A stretch of DNA of 64,000 nucleotides from Miscanthus floridulus. Lineage: Eukaryota; Streptophyta; Magnoliopsida; Poales; Poaceae. Location of the stretch: positions 83,345,928 to 83,409,927 of the forward strand of contig NC_089583.1 in the NCBI RefSeq assembly GCF_019320115.1, read 5' to 3'. The translations under genes and the position numbers were made by a program. Below are positions 11,614-23,104 of the stretch, in pieces; within the stretch, counting starts at the first letter, position 1; the number at the start of each line of letters is the position of its first letter. The notes beneath the pieces are model-generated. The model was not told the origin of the DNA. It was given only the letters and a program-made list of their open reading frames with translations, and ran no database searches.

Positions 11614-11741
11614 GGCCTCGTTCGTTTCGCTGAAAAACAAACCGAAACACTGTTTCGACTGATTTACCGTGAGAGAAAAATATTGTTTCAGCTAAAAAAA
11701 CAAACTGAAAAGTACGGATTATAAGACAAGCGAATAGGACC
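11614..11741 (+). repeat. MITE (same superfamily, divergent subtype)
   Basis: It begins GGCCTCGTTCGTTTCGCTG and ends ATAAGACAAGCGAATAGGACC. The interior contains AAACACTGTTTCGACTGATT and GAGAGAAAAATATTG. It matches the subtype of the minus-oriented copy at 9056-9165. Confidence 0.65.
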
Positions 11742-12008
11742 ATCATATGTTGAATCGGTTGGGTCAAAATGTAAAATCATGTTCCTTGTTTTATGTATTG
11801 GCGTTTCTGTTTTGCCTTTTTGAATCTTGACCGTTACTGACATGTGTTTTCTTTTGAATTAGTTCATTATCGGTATCCTGTAAGTCTCATGTTCGTTCCT
11901 GTCTTATGTCCTTCTGATTGCGATTTTATTATTTTCAAAATAGAATACAACAGAACTTATCCCGTTCATTTTCAGCTCTAGATGTTCATTCATTTTAATC
12001 TCTACTAG

Positions 12009-13047
12009 GTGAGTGCCCGTACGTTGCAATGGGAGCAAGAAAAAACCATAAAATTACATGTTTCACTGTGCAAAGCTAAAATCATAGTTTACTATGCAAT
12101 AAAATAGTTTTACTTAAGCATAAACCGTGTCCTACTGACCACACAACCAATGTCGATGACCTTATAAAAAATACTGAGAACTGAAAAGATAATGCTGACC
12201 AAATATCATGGCACTAATGGAATCAACATCGATTAATTGTAAGCCATCCTGCCCGAAAGAATAACACTTGCGCTATTGGCACTCACAAAACGATTAGCCA
12301 TGTCAAATAAAATGTGCTAGCAACAATCACTTGGCTTCTATGGGAAGAGAACCTCACATGTTATTCATAGTTCCTTCCACTTGAGAACAAGACAATCTTG
12401 CTCCTCGAATGATTAAAAGAGAAGAGAAGGGCAGGAACAAGAATTTCAGAAAAAAGATATGCAGATACATCCCTTTCAAAAATGTGCCATTACAATTGAT
12501 GTAGCATATTCCATCCATACAACAGACTGTCTTACCAAAAGATGCACTTCCTGTGCAATTATTCTTGTACTAATATCTGCAATAAGCAAAACTATGTCAT
12601 CTCTTAGATATCCTACATCCATTCTTTTTTTTTGAATATATCCTACATCCAGTTTGTGCACACATAAACACACCATTTAGCTCTCAGTAGAGAAGTATAA
12701 TTGCCAAACATGGGAAATGCAAGCAATAAACAATGTTGAAGTTTCTGCTCCATCTCGTTTCCCATCATGGCGAGAATTCTTGATTGTAGACAATTGGCCT
12801 GAATTCAATGAAAGAGGAGTATATTATCAATTTCAACAGGCCTTTACAATATCATGAATTCTTGGGATTAAATAGATGGAATAGCACATCCGGTTAGCAT
12901 AAGGAGAAATAGAGCTTACTTTAATCCCATGAACCAACCATGGCCCTTACCTTGATAGATGCAATGTATGTACCATATTGAAAAAAGTTTTGTGTTTAAA
13001 ACTGAATTTTTGGGAACAGAGAGCACCATAGCATGAATGATGAGATA
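12009..13047. other. AT-rich non-coding DNA at the Helitron 3' side
   Basis: No gene, domain or tandem repeat is seen. Short open frames on both strands lack any recognisable similarity. The sequence continues at 18536 after the chromovirus insertion. Confidence 0.5.
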
Positions 13048-13052
13048 GGAAG

Positions 13053-13403
13053 TGTTATGATCGGCGTCTACTATAATAGGTGCAGGCCCATTAGTGGCTA
13101 GAGGAGGACGCCGGCTATAGGGGCTAAGAGCCCATATTATTATTATTAGCTATTTATGGTATTTATTCCTTAATTATAGGATCCTAGAGAGGATAAAGAC
13201 TCTGTAAACAATTGAGATTAGAATTAAGCAAAAGCAACATAATTGTTGCCGACTTCCCTTGGGAGCCCTAGCCGCACCTCCTCTTCCTCCTTGCGCCGTG
13301 ATCACCACGGCGCCAACCCGCCGCCACTTCCCTAAGCCTCGCCCTCCGCTCTTCCATCCCTACAACCTTCGCAGCAACTCCGGTAGGGCATCTAGTCCTA
13401 TCA
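13053..13403 (+). mobile_element. 5' LTR of the chromovirus
   Basis: 351 bp, TGTTATGA...CCTATCA. It contains TATTATTATTATTAGC and TTATTCCTTAATTATAGG stretches and a GC-rich 3' half. Its 3' boundary is fixed by the primer-binding site that follows after three bases. Confidence 0.95.
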
Positions 13404-13406
13404 ATA

Positions 13407-13417
13407 TGGTATCAGAG
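13407..13417 (+). other. Primer-binding site (initiator tRNA-Met type)
   Basis: TGGTATCAGAG lies three bases after the 5' LTR. It is complementary to the 3' end of plant initiator tRNA-Met, the usual primer of chromoviruses and most copia elements. Confidence 0.9.
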
Positions 13418-14850
13418 ATGTTAGACCCTCTTTCCACCTCCACCAGCCCACCGTCGCCGCCAATCACCACTGCTGCGCAGCTGCTGCCATCCGTTTCGGG
13501 GGCCCCTCCGTCCTCTACAATGTCGATGGAGCAGATGACCGCGACCATCCACGAGCTGTCCCGTTCCATGGCCGTGATGCAGTCCTACCTCATCAGCTCA
13601 CAGCAGCCGCTGCCCTCCCTACCGCGTCCACCACCGCCACAATCGGCCATGGCCTCCCTGCCGCCGATGTTCCCTGCTGGGATGCCCCAGTCCAGTGCAA
13701 CCGGTGTGCCCATCCATCTACTGCGGATGCCTCCCTCCCCGTCGTTGATCCCATCGTATGCCCTAGCCCTGATGGTCGGGGCAGTGTATACGATGGCAAC
13801 GTTTCCGGCGACCACGACGTTGGCTGCCCCAGCCCCTACCATAGGCGCCGTGATCCACTACGGTGGGGCGGTACAGCAGCCATCCTACATGCAGGGGGGT
13901 TCTATGGAGGTGTTGATGGCCCTATACTCTATGGCGACAACATGCAGCACCACCCCGGCGCCTCGTCGTCCGTGGCCTTTGCTCCAGAACCAGTAGCTCT
14001 GGGTGTTAGCCACGATGCTCACCCTTCGTGCTTCTACAAGTTGGAGTTCCACACCTACGATGGCACCGAGGATCCCCTCAATTGGCTCAATCATTGTGAC
14101 CAGTTCTTCTGCGGGCAGCGTACCTTGGCCCCGGACCGCACTTGGCTCGCATCGTACCATCTCACCGGCGCAGCCCAAACATGGTACTACACCCTCGAGC
14201 AAGACGAGGGCATGCCTACGTGGGATCGTTTCAAGGAGCTATGCAATCTGCAATTTGGGTGGCGGTTCGTGGGACCCGTCTATCTGAACTTGCTCGCCTG
14301 CGCTTCACCTCCATGGTATAAGACTACTCCGAACGCTTCAATGCGATGCTCTGTCATGCTTGAAACCTCTCTACGTTCCAGAAGACAGAGTTGTTTGTGG
14401 GTGGGCTTTCGGAGCACATTAAGGTCGATGTGGAGCTACGGGAGCCCCAGAACCTCCAAATAGCCATGTATTTGGCCAGGGCCTTTGAGCACTGTGCCGC
14501 AGCCACAACGCCAGCCACTCCTCAGCGTGGTGCTTGGCCTCCTTAGCGCTCGGGCATCCCAGCACCGCTATGGCCTGCTGTAGTGGTACCAGCAGCCCGG
14601 GGCGACCATAACTCAAGCACCAGTGGGCGCTGTAGCCCCTGCTCATCTTTTCCGCTGCCTGTCCCTAGCGGAGCAATTGGAGCATGGCCGCCAAGGTCTC
14701 TACTACAATTGTGATGAGCCCTATGTGCACGGTCATGTGTGCCAGCACCTATTCTACCTTGAAGCAGCGGATTTCCTCGATGATGACATACCAGCGGAGG
14801 TGGCCACTGTGGCTGCTTTTTCGGAGGAGGCTGCTGTGCCTGCGCCTGCA
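13418..14850 (+). pseudogene. Chromovirus gag (capsid and zinc knuckle), frameshifted
   Basis: Encodes the retrotransposon capsid polyprotein. The N-terminus is a Pro/Ser/Thr-rich linker (MLDPLSTSTSPPSPP...) with MEQMTATIHELSRSMAVMQS. A frameshift near 13990 leads into the retrotrans-gag core: FYKLEFHTYDGTEDPLNWL, FFCGQRTL, LTGAAQTWYYTLE and WDRFKELCNLQFG. Further slips near 14280-14460 separate it from the zinc-knuckle piece at about 14700-14745, where YYNCDEPYVHGHVC has lost its first cysteine. The multiple frames make it non-functional. Confidence 0.85.
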
Positions 14851-14886
14851 CTAGCAGTGGGATAGGAACCTATAGCCCAGCCTCAG

Positions 14887-17800
14887 GTGTCCCTCTATAC
14901 CATTGCTGGCATTCAGATCGAGGATGCTATGCTCCTTCTAATCTCCATACATGGCCACCGGCTTGTGGCGCTCCTCGACTATGGCTCGACGCACAACTTC
15001 ATAAACACTAATCTCCTACGCCACCTACACCTCTCTACAACACCGCACCCTACCATGCGGGTACTGGTGGCCAACGGCGATCATGTGCCTTGTAAAGGCA
15101 TCACCTAGGGATGTGGCCCTGGCTATTGGTACGGAGGAGTTCACCATCAGCTGCTATGGCATCAGCCTGGGTGGTTTTGATCTTATTCTAGGCATTGAGT
15201 TCCTACATACCCTAGGCCCTATCCTCTAGGATGATTTGTGCATGGCTTTCACACGGGGCGCCCAGCACATTCTGTGGAAGGGCCTGCGGTCCCCTCACGA
15301 CGACATCCGGGAACCGGCCGTGCGGGCGATCGCCGCTGCCCCCACCCAGCCACTATTGGACCGACTCCTAGAGCAGTTTGAGCCAGTCTTTGCTGAGCCA
15401 CAGGGGCTCCCTTCGATGTGGCCGTATGATCACCGCATCCATCTACTGCCAGGTACAACACCGGTCACCGTTCACCCCTATTGCTACCCCTAGCTGTTGA
15501 AGGATGCGTTGGAGCATCAGTGTGCTGCTATGCTCGCCTAAGGCGTCATCCGGCCGAGCACGTCCCATTCTCCACCCCTGTGCTACTGGTGTGCAAGGTG
15601 GACAACTCCTGGTGCTTTTGCATCGACTATTGAGCCCTCAACGCCAAGACGTCCAAGGACAAATTCCTGATTCCGATCGTCGATGAGCTTCTCGATGAGC
15701 TTCATGGGGCTCACTTCTTCACCAAGCTCGATTGGCGCTCGGGCTACCACCAAGTGTAGATGCATCTCGATGACATCTCCAAGATGGTGTTCCGCACTCA
15801 CCATGGCCATTTTGAGTTTCTGGTCATGCCATTCGGCCTTTCCAACGCACCGGCGACTTTCCAGGCTTTGATGAACGACATGCTCCGCCCTTTTTACGTA
15901 GGTTCATCCTTATGTTTGTCGATGACATACTCATATATAGTGCCTCCTAGGCCGAACACCTACAACACCTCAGCATCGTCCTCCAAGCACTTCGGGCGCA
16001 CCAGCTCCACCTCAAGCGCTCCAAGTGCTCTTTTGGGGCATCGTCGGTGGCCTACCTTGGCCACGTGATATCAGCAAGCGGTGTCGCTATGGACGCCGAC
16101 AAGGTGGCTGTGGTCACCTCCTGGCCGGCCCCTCGCTCCGCCTATGGGCTATGGGGCATCTTGGGCCTCGCCGGCTACTATAGGACGTTCATCCATGACT
16201 TCGGCCTCATCGCTGTGCCACTAACGCGCCTCCTACGGAAGGATGCATTCGCCTAGGACGACAAGGCGGACACGGCATTTTAGGCACTCAAGGGTGCCCT
16301 ATCCATGGGACCTATCCTCTAAATGCCTGACTTCGACAAGCAGTTCGTGGTGGACTATGATGCATTAGGTGTGGGGTTTGGCGTTGTTCTCCACCAAGAT
16401 GCTGGACCCATTGCTTTCTTCAGCCGGCCCTTCACTGCTCACCATCTCAAGCTCACTGCCTATGAACGTGAGCTGATTGGGCTAGTTCGGGTTGTACGTC
16501 ACTAGTGACCATACCTATGGGGGCATCATTTTCTTGTTTGTATAGATCACTACAGCCTCAAGTTTCTGCTGGACCAACGTCTCTCAACTGTACCTCAACA
16601 CCAGTGGATCAGCAAGTTGTTTGGCTTTGATTTTGCTATGGAGTATCACCCTAGCCACCTAAACATCATGGCGGATGCGTTGTCCCGCCACGGCATGCAG
16701 GAGGGTACAGTTCCTGTTCCAGCTGCTCATGCCCTCTCCGGGCCGACGTTCGCCCTCTTTGATGACATTCGCCAGGCTACAATAGTAGTTGTGGATGCCC
16801 AACAGCTCCTCCAGCTTGTAGGCTGGTGAGCTACTGGCACCATGGCACTTCGACGACGGTCTCCTTCTCCATGGGTCCTGCATCTTCGTCCTTGACCATG
16901 AGGGCCTACGCCACCAAGTCCTCCTCTTGGCTCATTCGGCGGGCCATGAGGGAGTCTAGAAGACTCTGCACCTCCTGTGCGCCGACTTCTACATTCTAGG
17001 AGAGCACACCCTTGTTCAGGATTGGGTGTGGGCATGCAACATGTGCCAGCGGAACAAGACAGAGGCGCTACAGCTCGCTGGCCTGCTGTAGCCCCTCGAA
17101 GTACCATCTCAGGTGTGGGCGGATATCTCCATGGACTTCATCAAGGGGCTGCCCAAGGTTAGCGGCAAATCCATCATTCTCACGGTGGTCGACCGCTTCT
17201 CCAAGTATGTGCATTTCATCACCCTAGGTCACCCCTACACCGCTGCCTCCGTCGCCCATGCTTTCTTTGACAACATCGTTCGACTGCATGGTTTCCCTTC
17301 TTCCATCGTTAGCGATAGGGACCCCATGTTCACCGGTCACATGTGGCGCGACCTCTTCAAGATGGTAGGTGTCACCTTGCGCATGAGCACGGCCTTCCAC
17401 CCATAGACGAACGACTAGTCGAAGGTGGTCAACAAGGTGATTGCGATGTATTTATGTTGTGTTACAGGTGATCGGCCGCGGGAATGGGTGGACTGGTTGC
17501 CTTGGGCGAAGTATTGCTACAACACCTCCTTTCATACCGCCCTGCATGCCACCCCATTTGAAGTGGCCTACAGCCAGCCGCTCCCGTCGATACTACCATA
17601 CAAGCCGGCGTCGGCGCGGACTGACACGGCTGATGCCTTACTCCGCAGCCACGATGAGGTGCTGGCTAAGGTCCGGTAGCACCACCTTTAGGTGCAGCAG
17701 CTGTCTAAGAAGTACTATGATGCTGGCCACTGTGACCTAGAGTTTGCTGTGGGCAATTGGGTTTGGCTGCGCCTGCTTCATCGAACCACGCAGTCTTTGT

Positions 17801-18168
17801 AGCCCTGGGCCAAAGGGAAGCTTGGCCCTCACTACACCAGGCCATTCCATGTGCTGGAGCGCATTGGCAGGGTTGCCTACCAGCTGCAGCTTCTGGCCGA
17901 TGCTCGACTGCATGATGTCTTCCATGTGGGCTTGCTCAAGCCTCACAAGGGGGATCCTTCATCCGCGCCTGCTGCTCTACCACCGCTGCTGGATGGTCGG
18001 CTCCTTCCTACTCCTGAGCGCGTTCTTCGAGCTCAACTCCGGTGGGGCGCTTGGCACGTCCTCATCCAATGGCATGGACTGCCCAGTGACAAAGCCACCT
18101 AGGTGCTCCTCAATGACTTCAAAGGCCTCTACCCCGACTTTCAGCTCGAGGACGAGTTGTTTGCGTAG
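14887..18168 (+). pseudogene. Chromovirus pol: PR-RT-RNaseH-INT-chromodomain, with many stops
   Basis: Domains in order. Protease at about 14887-15110 reads LLDYGSTHNFINTNLLRHL, where the catalytic D-S/T-G has become DYG. RT (about 15240-16070) includes YDHRIHLLPGTTPV and [20 protein letters not shown]; the VDD box at about 15920 is out of frame. RNase H (16323-16505) reads FDKQFVVDYDALGVGFGVVL. Integrase (about 16980-17680) reads VWADISMDFIKGLPKV and SDRDPMFTGHMWRDLF, but the glutamate region is broken by two TAG codons (17404, 17416). A chromodomain-like end (about 17850-18165) reads [12 protein letters not shown] and [16 protein letters not shown]. Stops are mostly TAG where CAG or TGG is expected. 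Confidence 0.9.
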
Positions 18169-18179
18169 GTGGGGAGAGA
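18168..18179 (+). other. Polypurine tract of the chromovirus
   Basis: GGTGGGGAGAGA sits directly upstream of the 3' LTR, in the position where plus-strand DNA synthesis is primed. Confidence 0.85.
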
Positions 18180-18530
18180 TGTTATGACCGCCATCTACTA
18201 TAATAGGCATAGGCCCATTAGTGGCTAGAGGAGGACGCCGGCTATAAGGGCTAAGAGCCCATATTATTATTATTAGCTACTTATGGTATTTATTCCTTAA
18301 TTATAGGATCTTAGAGAGGATAAAGACTCTGTAAACAATTGAGATTGAAATTAAGCAGAAGCAACATAATTGTTGCCGGCTTCCCTTGGGAGCCCTAGCC
18401 ACACCTCCTCTTCCTCCTTGCGCTGTGATCACCACGGCGTCAACCCGCAGCCGCTTCCCTAAGCCTCGCTCTCCGCTCTTCCATCCCTATAACCTTCGCA
18501 GCAACTCCGGTAGGGCATCTAATCCTATCA
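18180..18530 (+). mobile_element. 3' LTR of the chromovirus
   Basis: 351 bp, collinear with 13053-13403 with no length change and about 21 substitutions by eye. It is followed by the target duplication GGAAG. Confidence 0.95.
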
Positions 18531-18535
18531 GGAAG

Positions 18536-19440
18536 ACCTAGAGCTCTATTTCCATATTCATGAAGAAAAGGCCCCCACAACTTTAGAATAATTAGGTTTA
18601 GAACACCTAAGTTGAACTAAGAAACAAGTTGGTATTAAGAGCACCAAAAGAACAATGAAATTGTAGCTTAGTGGACCCGCACCACCAAAACTGAACAAAT
18701 TACAATGACAGTATGCACTATGAGGCATTTGAACAAGACAAATATCATATTAGCGCTATCTGTTAACTAACACCGTTGTACATATGGTCTTCTTATCTAT
18801 ACTTTTTGATAATAAAGCTGCTTTAAATGGTATTTTTTGTATTTTCATATTTTTGTGAGGAAGTTCCTTTACGACATCAGTTAAAAATCTTAGCAAAGAA
18901 TATCTGGTTGATAATATTTAGAAATATAATAAGAATTTTTCTTACGCCATATTGTAGCAGTAACAAGGGCATTAGAGTGCCAAGTCGAGTTCTTAGAACA
19001 CACCATACCTGCGTTCTAAACAACAACTGAGCTATTGAACAATTGTGAAATCGCATAAAAAGGACCAAAGAATAACATATACTGACTACTCAACAATTGT
19101 GAAATCTCATAAAAAGGATGGTACCAGAAGCCAAAATTGTCATCTCATGGCTGAATTGCTGTCATCTTATCCAGAAGCTTGTGTCCAATTATCCCATATC
19201 TAATATCACAGAATGTGAAACTTGGTGTACAACTTTATGCTGCTCTGAGATAGTGTAATTAAAAGTATCACACCGATTTATAGATAGCAATATAGCATAG
19301 TACCTATAGGGCATGGACCCATGGCTATAGTACAACCCTGACTTACTTTCCCAAATGGCAGTAAGACCTCGGCTTACTAATTTGTTGCAACAATCCCAGA
19401 CCTGCTAATCCCAAACACAGCTAGTTTCTGTGCGGTCGAG
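18536..19440. other. AT-rich non-coding DNA
   Basis: No gene recognised. A short tandem-like duplication of TCGCATAAAAAGGA and CTCATAAAAAGGA words occurs around 19045-19120. Open frames are short and without similarity. Confidence 0.5.
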
Positions 19441-19712
19441 ATGCTGATGACTTATAGTCGCTAGAGTTGCCGAGGAGGCCAACTTGTGGATCATGGCAGG
19501 AAACAAACATCGAGTAGCTTAGTTTCTCTAGTGAGGACTGTTGGCGACCGATGTTGTTTATGTTGCAAATGGTGTTTGTAAATTATTAGGACCTAGCCAA
19601 ACTCTGGTGTTGAAGTTCAGCCAAGCCAAGGCTTGCAGATCTTTTTGTAAAGATTGTTTTTTTCCTGTATCCTCTTAATGAAATATGTGCATTAGCTTGG
19701 TCATGAAAAAAA
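19441..19712 (+). mobile_element. Possible 3' end of a truncated LINE
   Basis: The stretch ends TCTTAATGAAATATGTGC, then TTGGTCATG and a run of A. A TAATGAAAT signal shortly before an A tail, with no LTR or inverted repeat, is the usual look of plant LINE 3' tails. No reverse-transcriptase coding is left, so the class is tentative. Confidence 0.3.
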
Positions 19713-20885
19713 TAGAGGTACGTCTGTTATTTACCATGCATCCACACATGATGGAATAACATATCAATTTGGTAACTGCTAATCATTTTTACCAAAATAG
19801 TCGATTTTGGCTTCCCATTCGTAATCTGACTATGAACATACTACAGCCCATGTAGATGCACTAATAGGCTTCGATCTGAGAAGTACATCTACACATGTGA
19901 GTCACAATAACATCTACACTCTAGGTTCAGAGGGCACGATTTGAATCATGTGGCAGCTGATATAATATTAAAATCCCCTCAAGAAAAAAAAAGAGGGCGC
20001 TAGGATGTGCAAAAAATGCAAGCAATCTGTCATAAAGGAAAAATGTGCATACTTAGCAAAAATCAAAGGAAATATTTGATTATATTTTGCGACATATATC
20101 GACAATGGAATATTTGATTTCTATCAATAAATTTGAAATGTAACTTGCTGCTAGGACCGAGTAGCGAACTTATTGATATCAGTTACATCCATTTTGGCAA
20201 AATGCAAACCATTTGTCAAACAAGTAATTTAATTATTGTAATAATAGGCACAACAATTTTATGGGAATTCAGCATAGGCAGTATAAGAAGCACTAATGCA
20301 CAAACCTGAGTTGTGTAGTTTATGATTGATCATGTTGTTGCTTCATGCTTAGGTTATCCAAACTGACATGCCAAATGACTTTAGGTTATCAAAATTGACA
20401 TGCCAGATGACTTGAATGACAATGTAGAAACTGTTTTTTTATAATACTGGTCCCTACTGCCTCATGCCATGCTAATTTCACCTTGATGCAAACTTTGAGC
20501 AACCTATAGTGTTTGCATTCAAGTGAAGTTGAGCACCTCAACACATGACAGTTTCTACTATAATGGAGACCTTCAGAGCCCTCAGAGGCATGACATTTTG
20601 GGGAATGTGCTAATTGTATACGGCAATACCATTAAATTGCTATTTTTAATCTTTTTTTAAAACATGAATTCTACTATACTTTCACATTATTATAGCCTAT
20701 TCCATTATTATAGTCGTATCTTTGAAGGAAAAAATACTCTATTTTAGAGTTTGGCACGGGGCCGTAGAATTCCCTAAGTCTGCCCCATTAGATTTAGATC
20801 GCAAGATTAGAACATATGATTTGTCCACCAAATAAAACATATAGCAGAAGCAAAGTAATGCAGGCAACACAAATGGTTGGCTCAC
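19713..20885. other. AT-rich non-coding DNA
   Basis: No gene recognised. A duplicated phrase (GACATGCCAAATGACTT and GACATGCCAGATGACTT) sits near 20370 and 20405. If the TOM1-like fragment was once larger, further exons would be expected here on the minus strand. I could not identify any. Confidence 0.45.
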
Positions 20886-21250
20886 CACCGAGGAAGTGGA
20901 ACACCTTCTGCTTTGTCCACTCATACTCTGGCACCCTGCACTTTATGATCAACTGCATCTACGGAGAAATAAACATTGGGAATTCAAAATTCTCCATGGA
21001 CATTATAGTGCCGCCTCTCTCAATTCATCCCACAATTCCCTGGTTCTCGCAAAATTGCGCGGACACAAACAAACCAGTGTGCGCAATTGAGTCAAGCACC
21101 AACTGAAACCAACAAAAAATCCCATGTGATGGCGCAATTCTGATAGATCGGACCAGACTGGGGTCGAGGCAGGGAAGGGACGTGGGGGTTGCTTACCAGC
21201 ATGACGGCAAAGATGATGCCGTAGAGCACGGCAAGCGCATGGAAGTTGGA
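20886..21250 (-). pseudogene. TOM1-like (tobamovirus multiplication 1-type) gene fragment
   Basis: Two exon-like pieces lie on the minus strand. The first ends NFHALAVLYGIIFAVML at 21197 before a GTAAGC donor. After a 238-bp intron ending CGTAG, the second (20958-20886) reads QLIIKCRVPEYEWTKQKVFHFL before a GTGAG donor. The RVPEYxWTxQKVFHF phrase and the preceding hydrophobic helix are characteristic of the TOM1/TOM3 family of plant seven-helix membrane proteins. Only the N-terminal region survives. No later exons or convincing start are visible, and the upstream open frame (to 21788) is in a different frame. Its sense orientation within the candidate Helitron suggests capture. Confidence 0.55.
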
Positions 21251-21856
21251 AGATGTGACCCTACCACAGCGGCGACTCGTTGACGTTTTGTCACCGGTCC
21301 ACGGCCACCGAGGCCAAGACCGAGGCCGACGCTTCCGCCTCGCCCGTGGCCTCGGCCGCCAGCAACCCAATCGGGAACCTGCTAACCACCGCACATGCGA
21401 CCTGGAGGAGAGGGTGGGGGCGCGAGGAGTGGAAGCCAGTGGTCATCGACTGGCACACTAGCATGTCGTTGGGCGCTGCACGCGGCAACAGTGGCGCCGG
21501 AGCAGGACAGGGCGGGGCAGCGGTGGGGACGTGATTGGGGGCAACGCCGCAGGAGGCGGACGTGGTGGGGAACATGGCCCCATGGGGCGAAGGCGAGGAG
21601 CAGCGGCGCCGCGGTGGCAGAGCGGGGGGTGGAGACGGTTGGAGGGCCTCTACGATGGCGGTGGCGTAGAGGTAGCAGAGAAGCTTGGCCATCTCGATCC
21701 CTATGTTGGATTGAAGTTGGGGGAGGTTGGCGTAGCAGGCGAGGCGTGGGATGAGAGCGGAGGCGAGGAGAAATGCAGACGGCAGCATGGCCGCGTGGAG
21801 ATGGGAAGAAAGGCTGACGTGCGCACTGTGCGTGCGGGCGGTTGTTGTATTTTTTT

Positions 21857-22966
21857 AGAAAATTGGTTTTATAACACTGAAACATCGTGAAAATCAGAAA
21901 ATACCACCGAAAAAACTGCATTACGTGGACTAAGGTAACGGCGTCAGCACGGCCGTCCATCTAATAAAGGCAAAAAAATCCACTCTAACCTCCGCTCATC
22001 GAAGGCCTATCATCTCTCGAGGTCACTCACACTCTTACCTCCACGCACCAGGCTCTGGTGATCCGTTCCATTGCTGGATCGTAGACGGTGATGGCAGATA
22101 GGGTGGATCACGACATGTCAAGGCAAGGGTGGCTCCAGCGATTCCCAATTCGGTGGCTTCCTCGCAAGCGATAGTGGAGGCAGTCTTCAGCACTCGCAAT
22201 GCTTGGCACTACAATGACTTGTGCTCGTGCGCTGCAGGCATGGCCTGCTTGCCGGTAGCAGCGGCGCTGCTCGCCAATTGTCGAGCGCACGAGATGGGAG
22301 AGGATGGAGATGGCAGCCGGTGACCAGACAGCTTCTCCCATTCATAGGCTTTCTGCCCCTTCCCGAGCGGCAGCGGCGACTACCTTGGTGCCGGTGGCGC
22401 TCAGCTTCGGCCTCCGGCGTGGCGTCGGCTTTGACATGAGTGGGTGCTCTGTGCTGACCACACTCGGCTCCGTGCGGAGAGCTCCGGGCAGCAGGGTGGC
22501 GGCGGGCAGGCCTTGGTGCCCCGTGGCGTCGAGCTCTAGCATCTGGCTGATGCGGACGGAGTCGCAGGCTGGTGCAGCACAGCTCCGGCGGCAGCGGCAT
22601 TCGGCGAACCGGGGCGAGCATGGCTCCGGTGGCATAGGGCGTCGGCGCTAGAGTGCTCAGTGGCATCATCGGAGTCAAGGACAGACGTCGGCCTTGAGCT
22701 CCGAGCTCTCTAGGATGAGGCTCTACCACTGCAGGCGGCCTGCCCAGGATGATGTGACGTGTAGGTTGTTCGCCACGTCCTCCCATGGCGTTTTTAGTCA
22801 AGTGGAGTTCTCGGACGAATGCCAATAGACGGCGTTGACATCAAAAGTAACAGAGTGCTAGATTGTGTAACGGATACTTATTTTCAATGGTATTTTATGA
22901 TATGATGAATTTTCGATAGTATTTTCCGAATCTGCGTTCTTTTGGTGCTATGAAACCAATTTTTCC
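21857..22966. mobile_element. Pack-MULE-like element (Mutator-type ends, GC-rich cargo)
   Basis: The left end reads AGAAAATTGGTTTTATAACA and the right end, reverse-complemented, reads GGAAAAATTGGTTTCATAGC, a terminal inverted repeat with mismatches. The flanks TATTTTTTT (21848-21856) and TATTTTTTC (22967-22975) match at 8 of 9 bases, fitting the 9-bp target duplication of Mutator elements. The AT-rich ends enclose a sharply GC-rich interior (about 22040-22830) with long frames on both strands and no transposase. That pattern is known for MULEs carrying host gene fragments. The source of the cargo was not recognised. Confidence 0.5.
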
Positions 22967-23104
22967 TATTTTTTCCATTCACGTAGGGGGAGGAGAGCAT
23001 GGGCGTCGGAGCAGCGTGGGGCGGGGATAATTAGCGCGGCGTTTAACATGAGGGGGGCGATTAATTTAGCGGTGACGATGACATTTGGCTCTTTTTAGTA
23101 GTAT

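Larger units (their letters stand above)
13053..18530 (+). mobile_element. Complete Ty3/gypsy chromovirus (Reina-like), decayed
   Basis: A 5,478-bp element has two 351-bp LTRs (13053-13403 and 18180-18530), both beginning TGTTATGA and ending CCTATCA. It also has a tRNA-iMet-type primer-binding site, gag, a pol reading PR-RT-RNaseH-INT, a C-terminal chromodomain, and a purine tract directly before the 3' LTR. The flanks are GGAAG at 13048-13052 and 18531-18535, a perfect 5-bp target duplication. The short LTRs plus chromodomain suggest the Reina clade. The LTRs differ at about 21 of 351 sites by eye, mostly transitions. Gag and pol carry many stops and several frameshifts, so it cannot act autonomously. 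Confidence 0.95.

Noticed and set aside
14887..18168. Idea that TAG is read through or recoded in the chromovirus pol
   Set aside because: Stops include TAA and TGA, frameshifts are present, and the protease and integrase catalytic residues are also lost. This is decay.
21291..21960. Upstream minus-strand frames as exon 1 of the TOM1-like gene
   Set aside because: They are not in frame with the TOM1-like words at 21250-21197, are compositionally biased, and their 5' part runs into the MULE end.
22187..22825. Minus-strand frame of 212 codons in the GC-rich MULE interior
   Set aside because: Open frames exist in several phases and both strands, there is no recognised domain, and it is better explained as cargo of the element.
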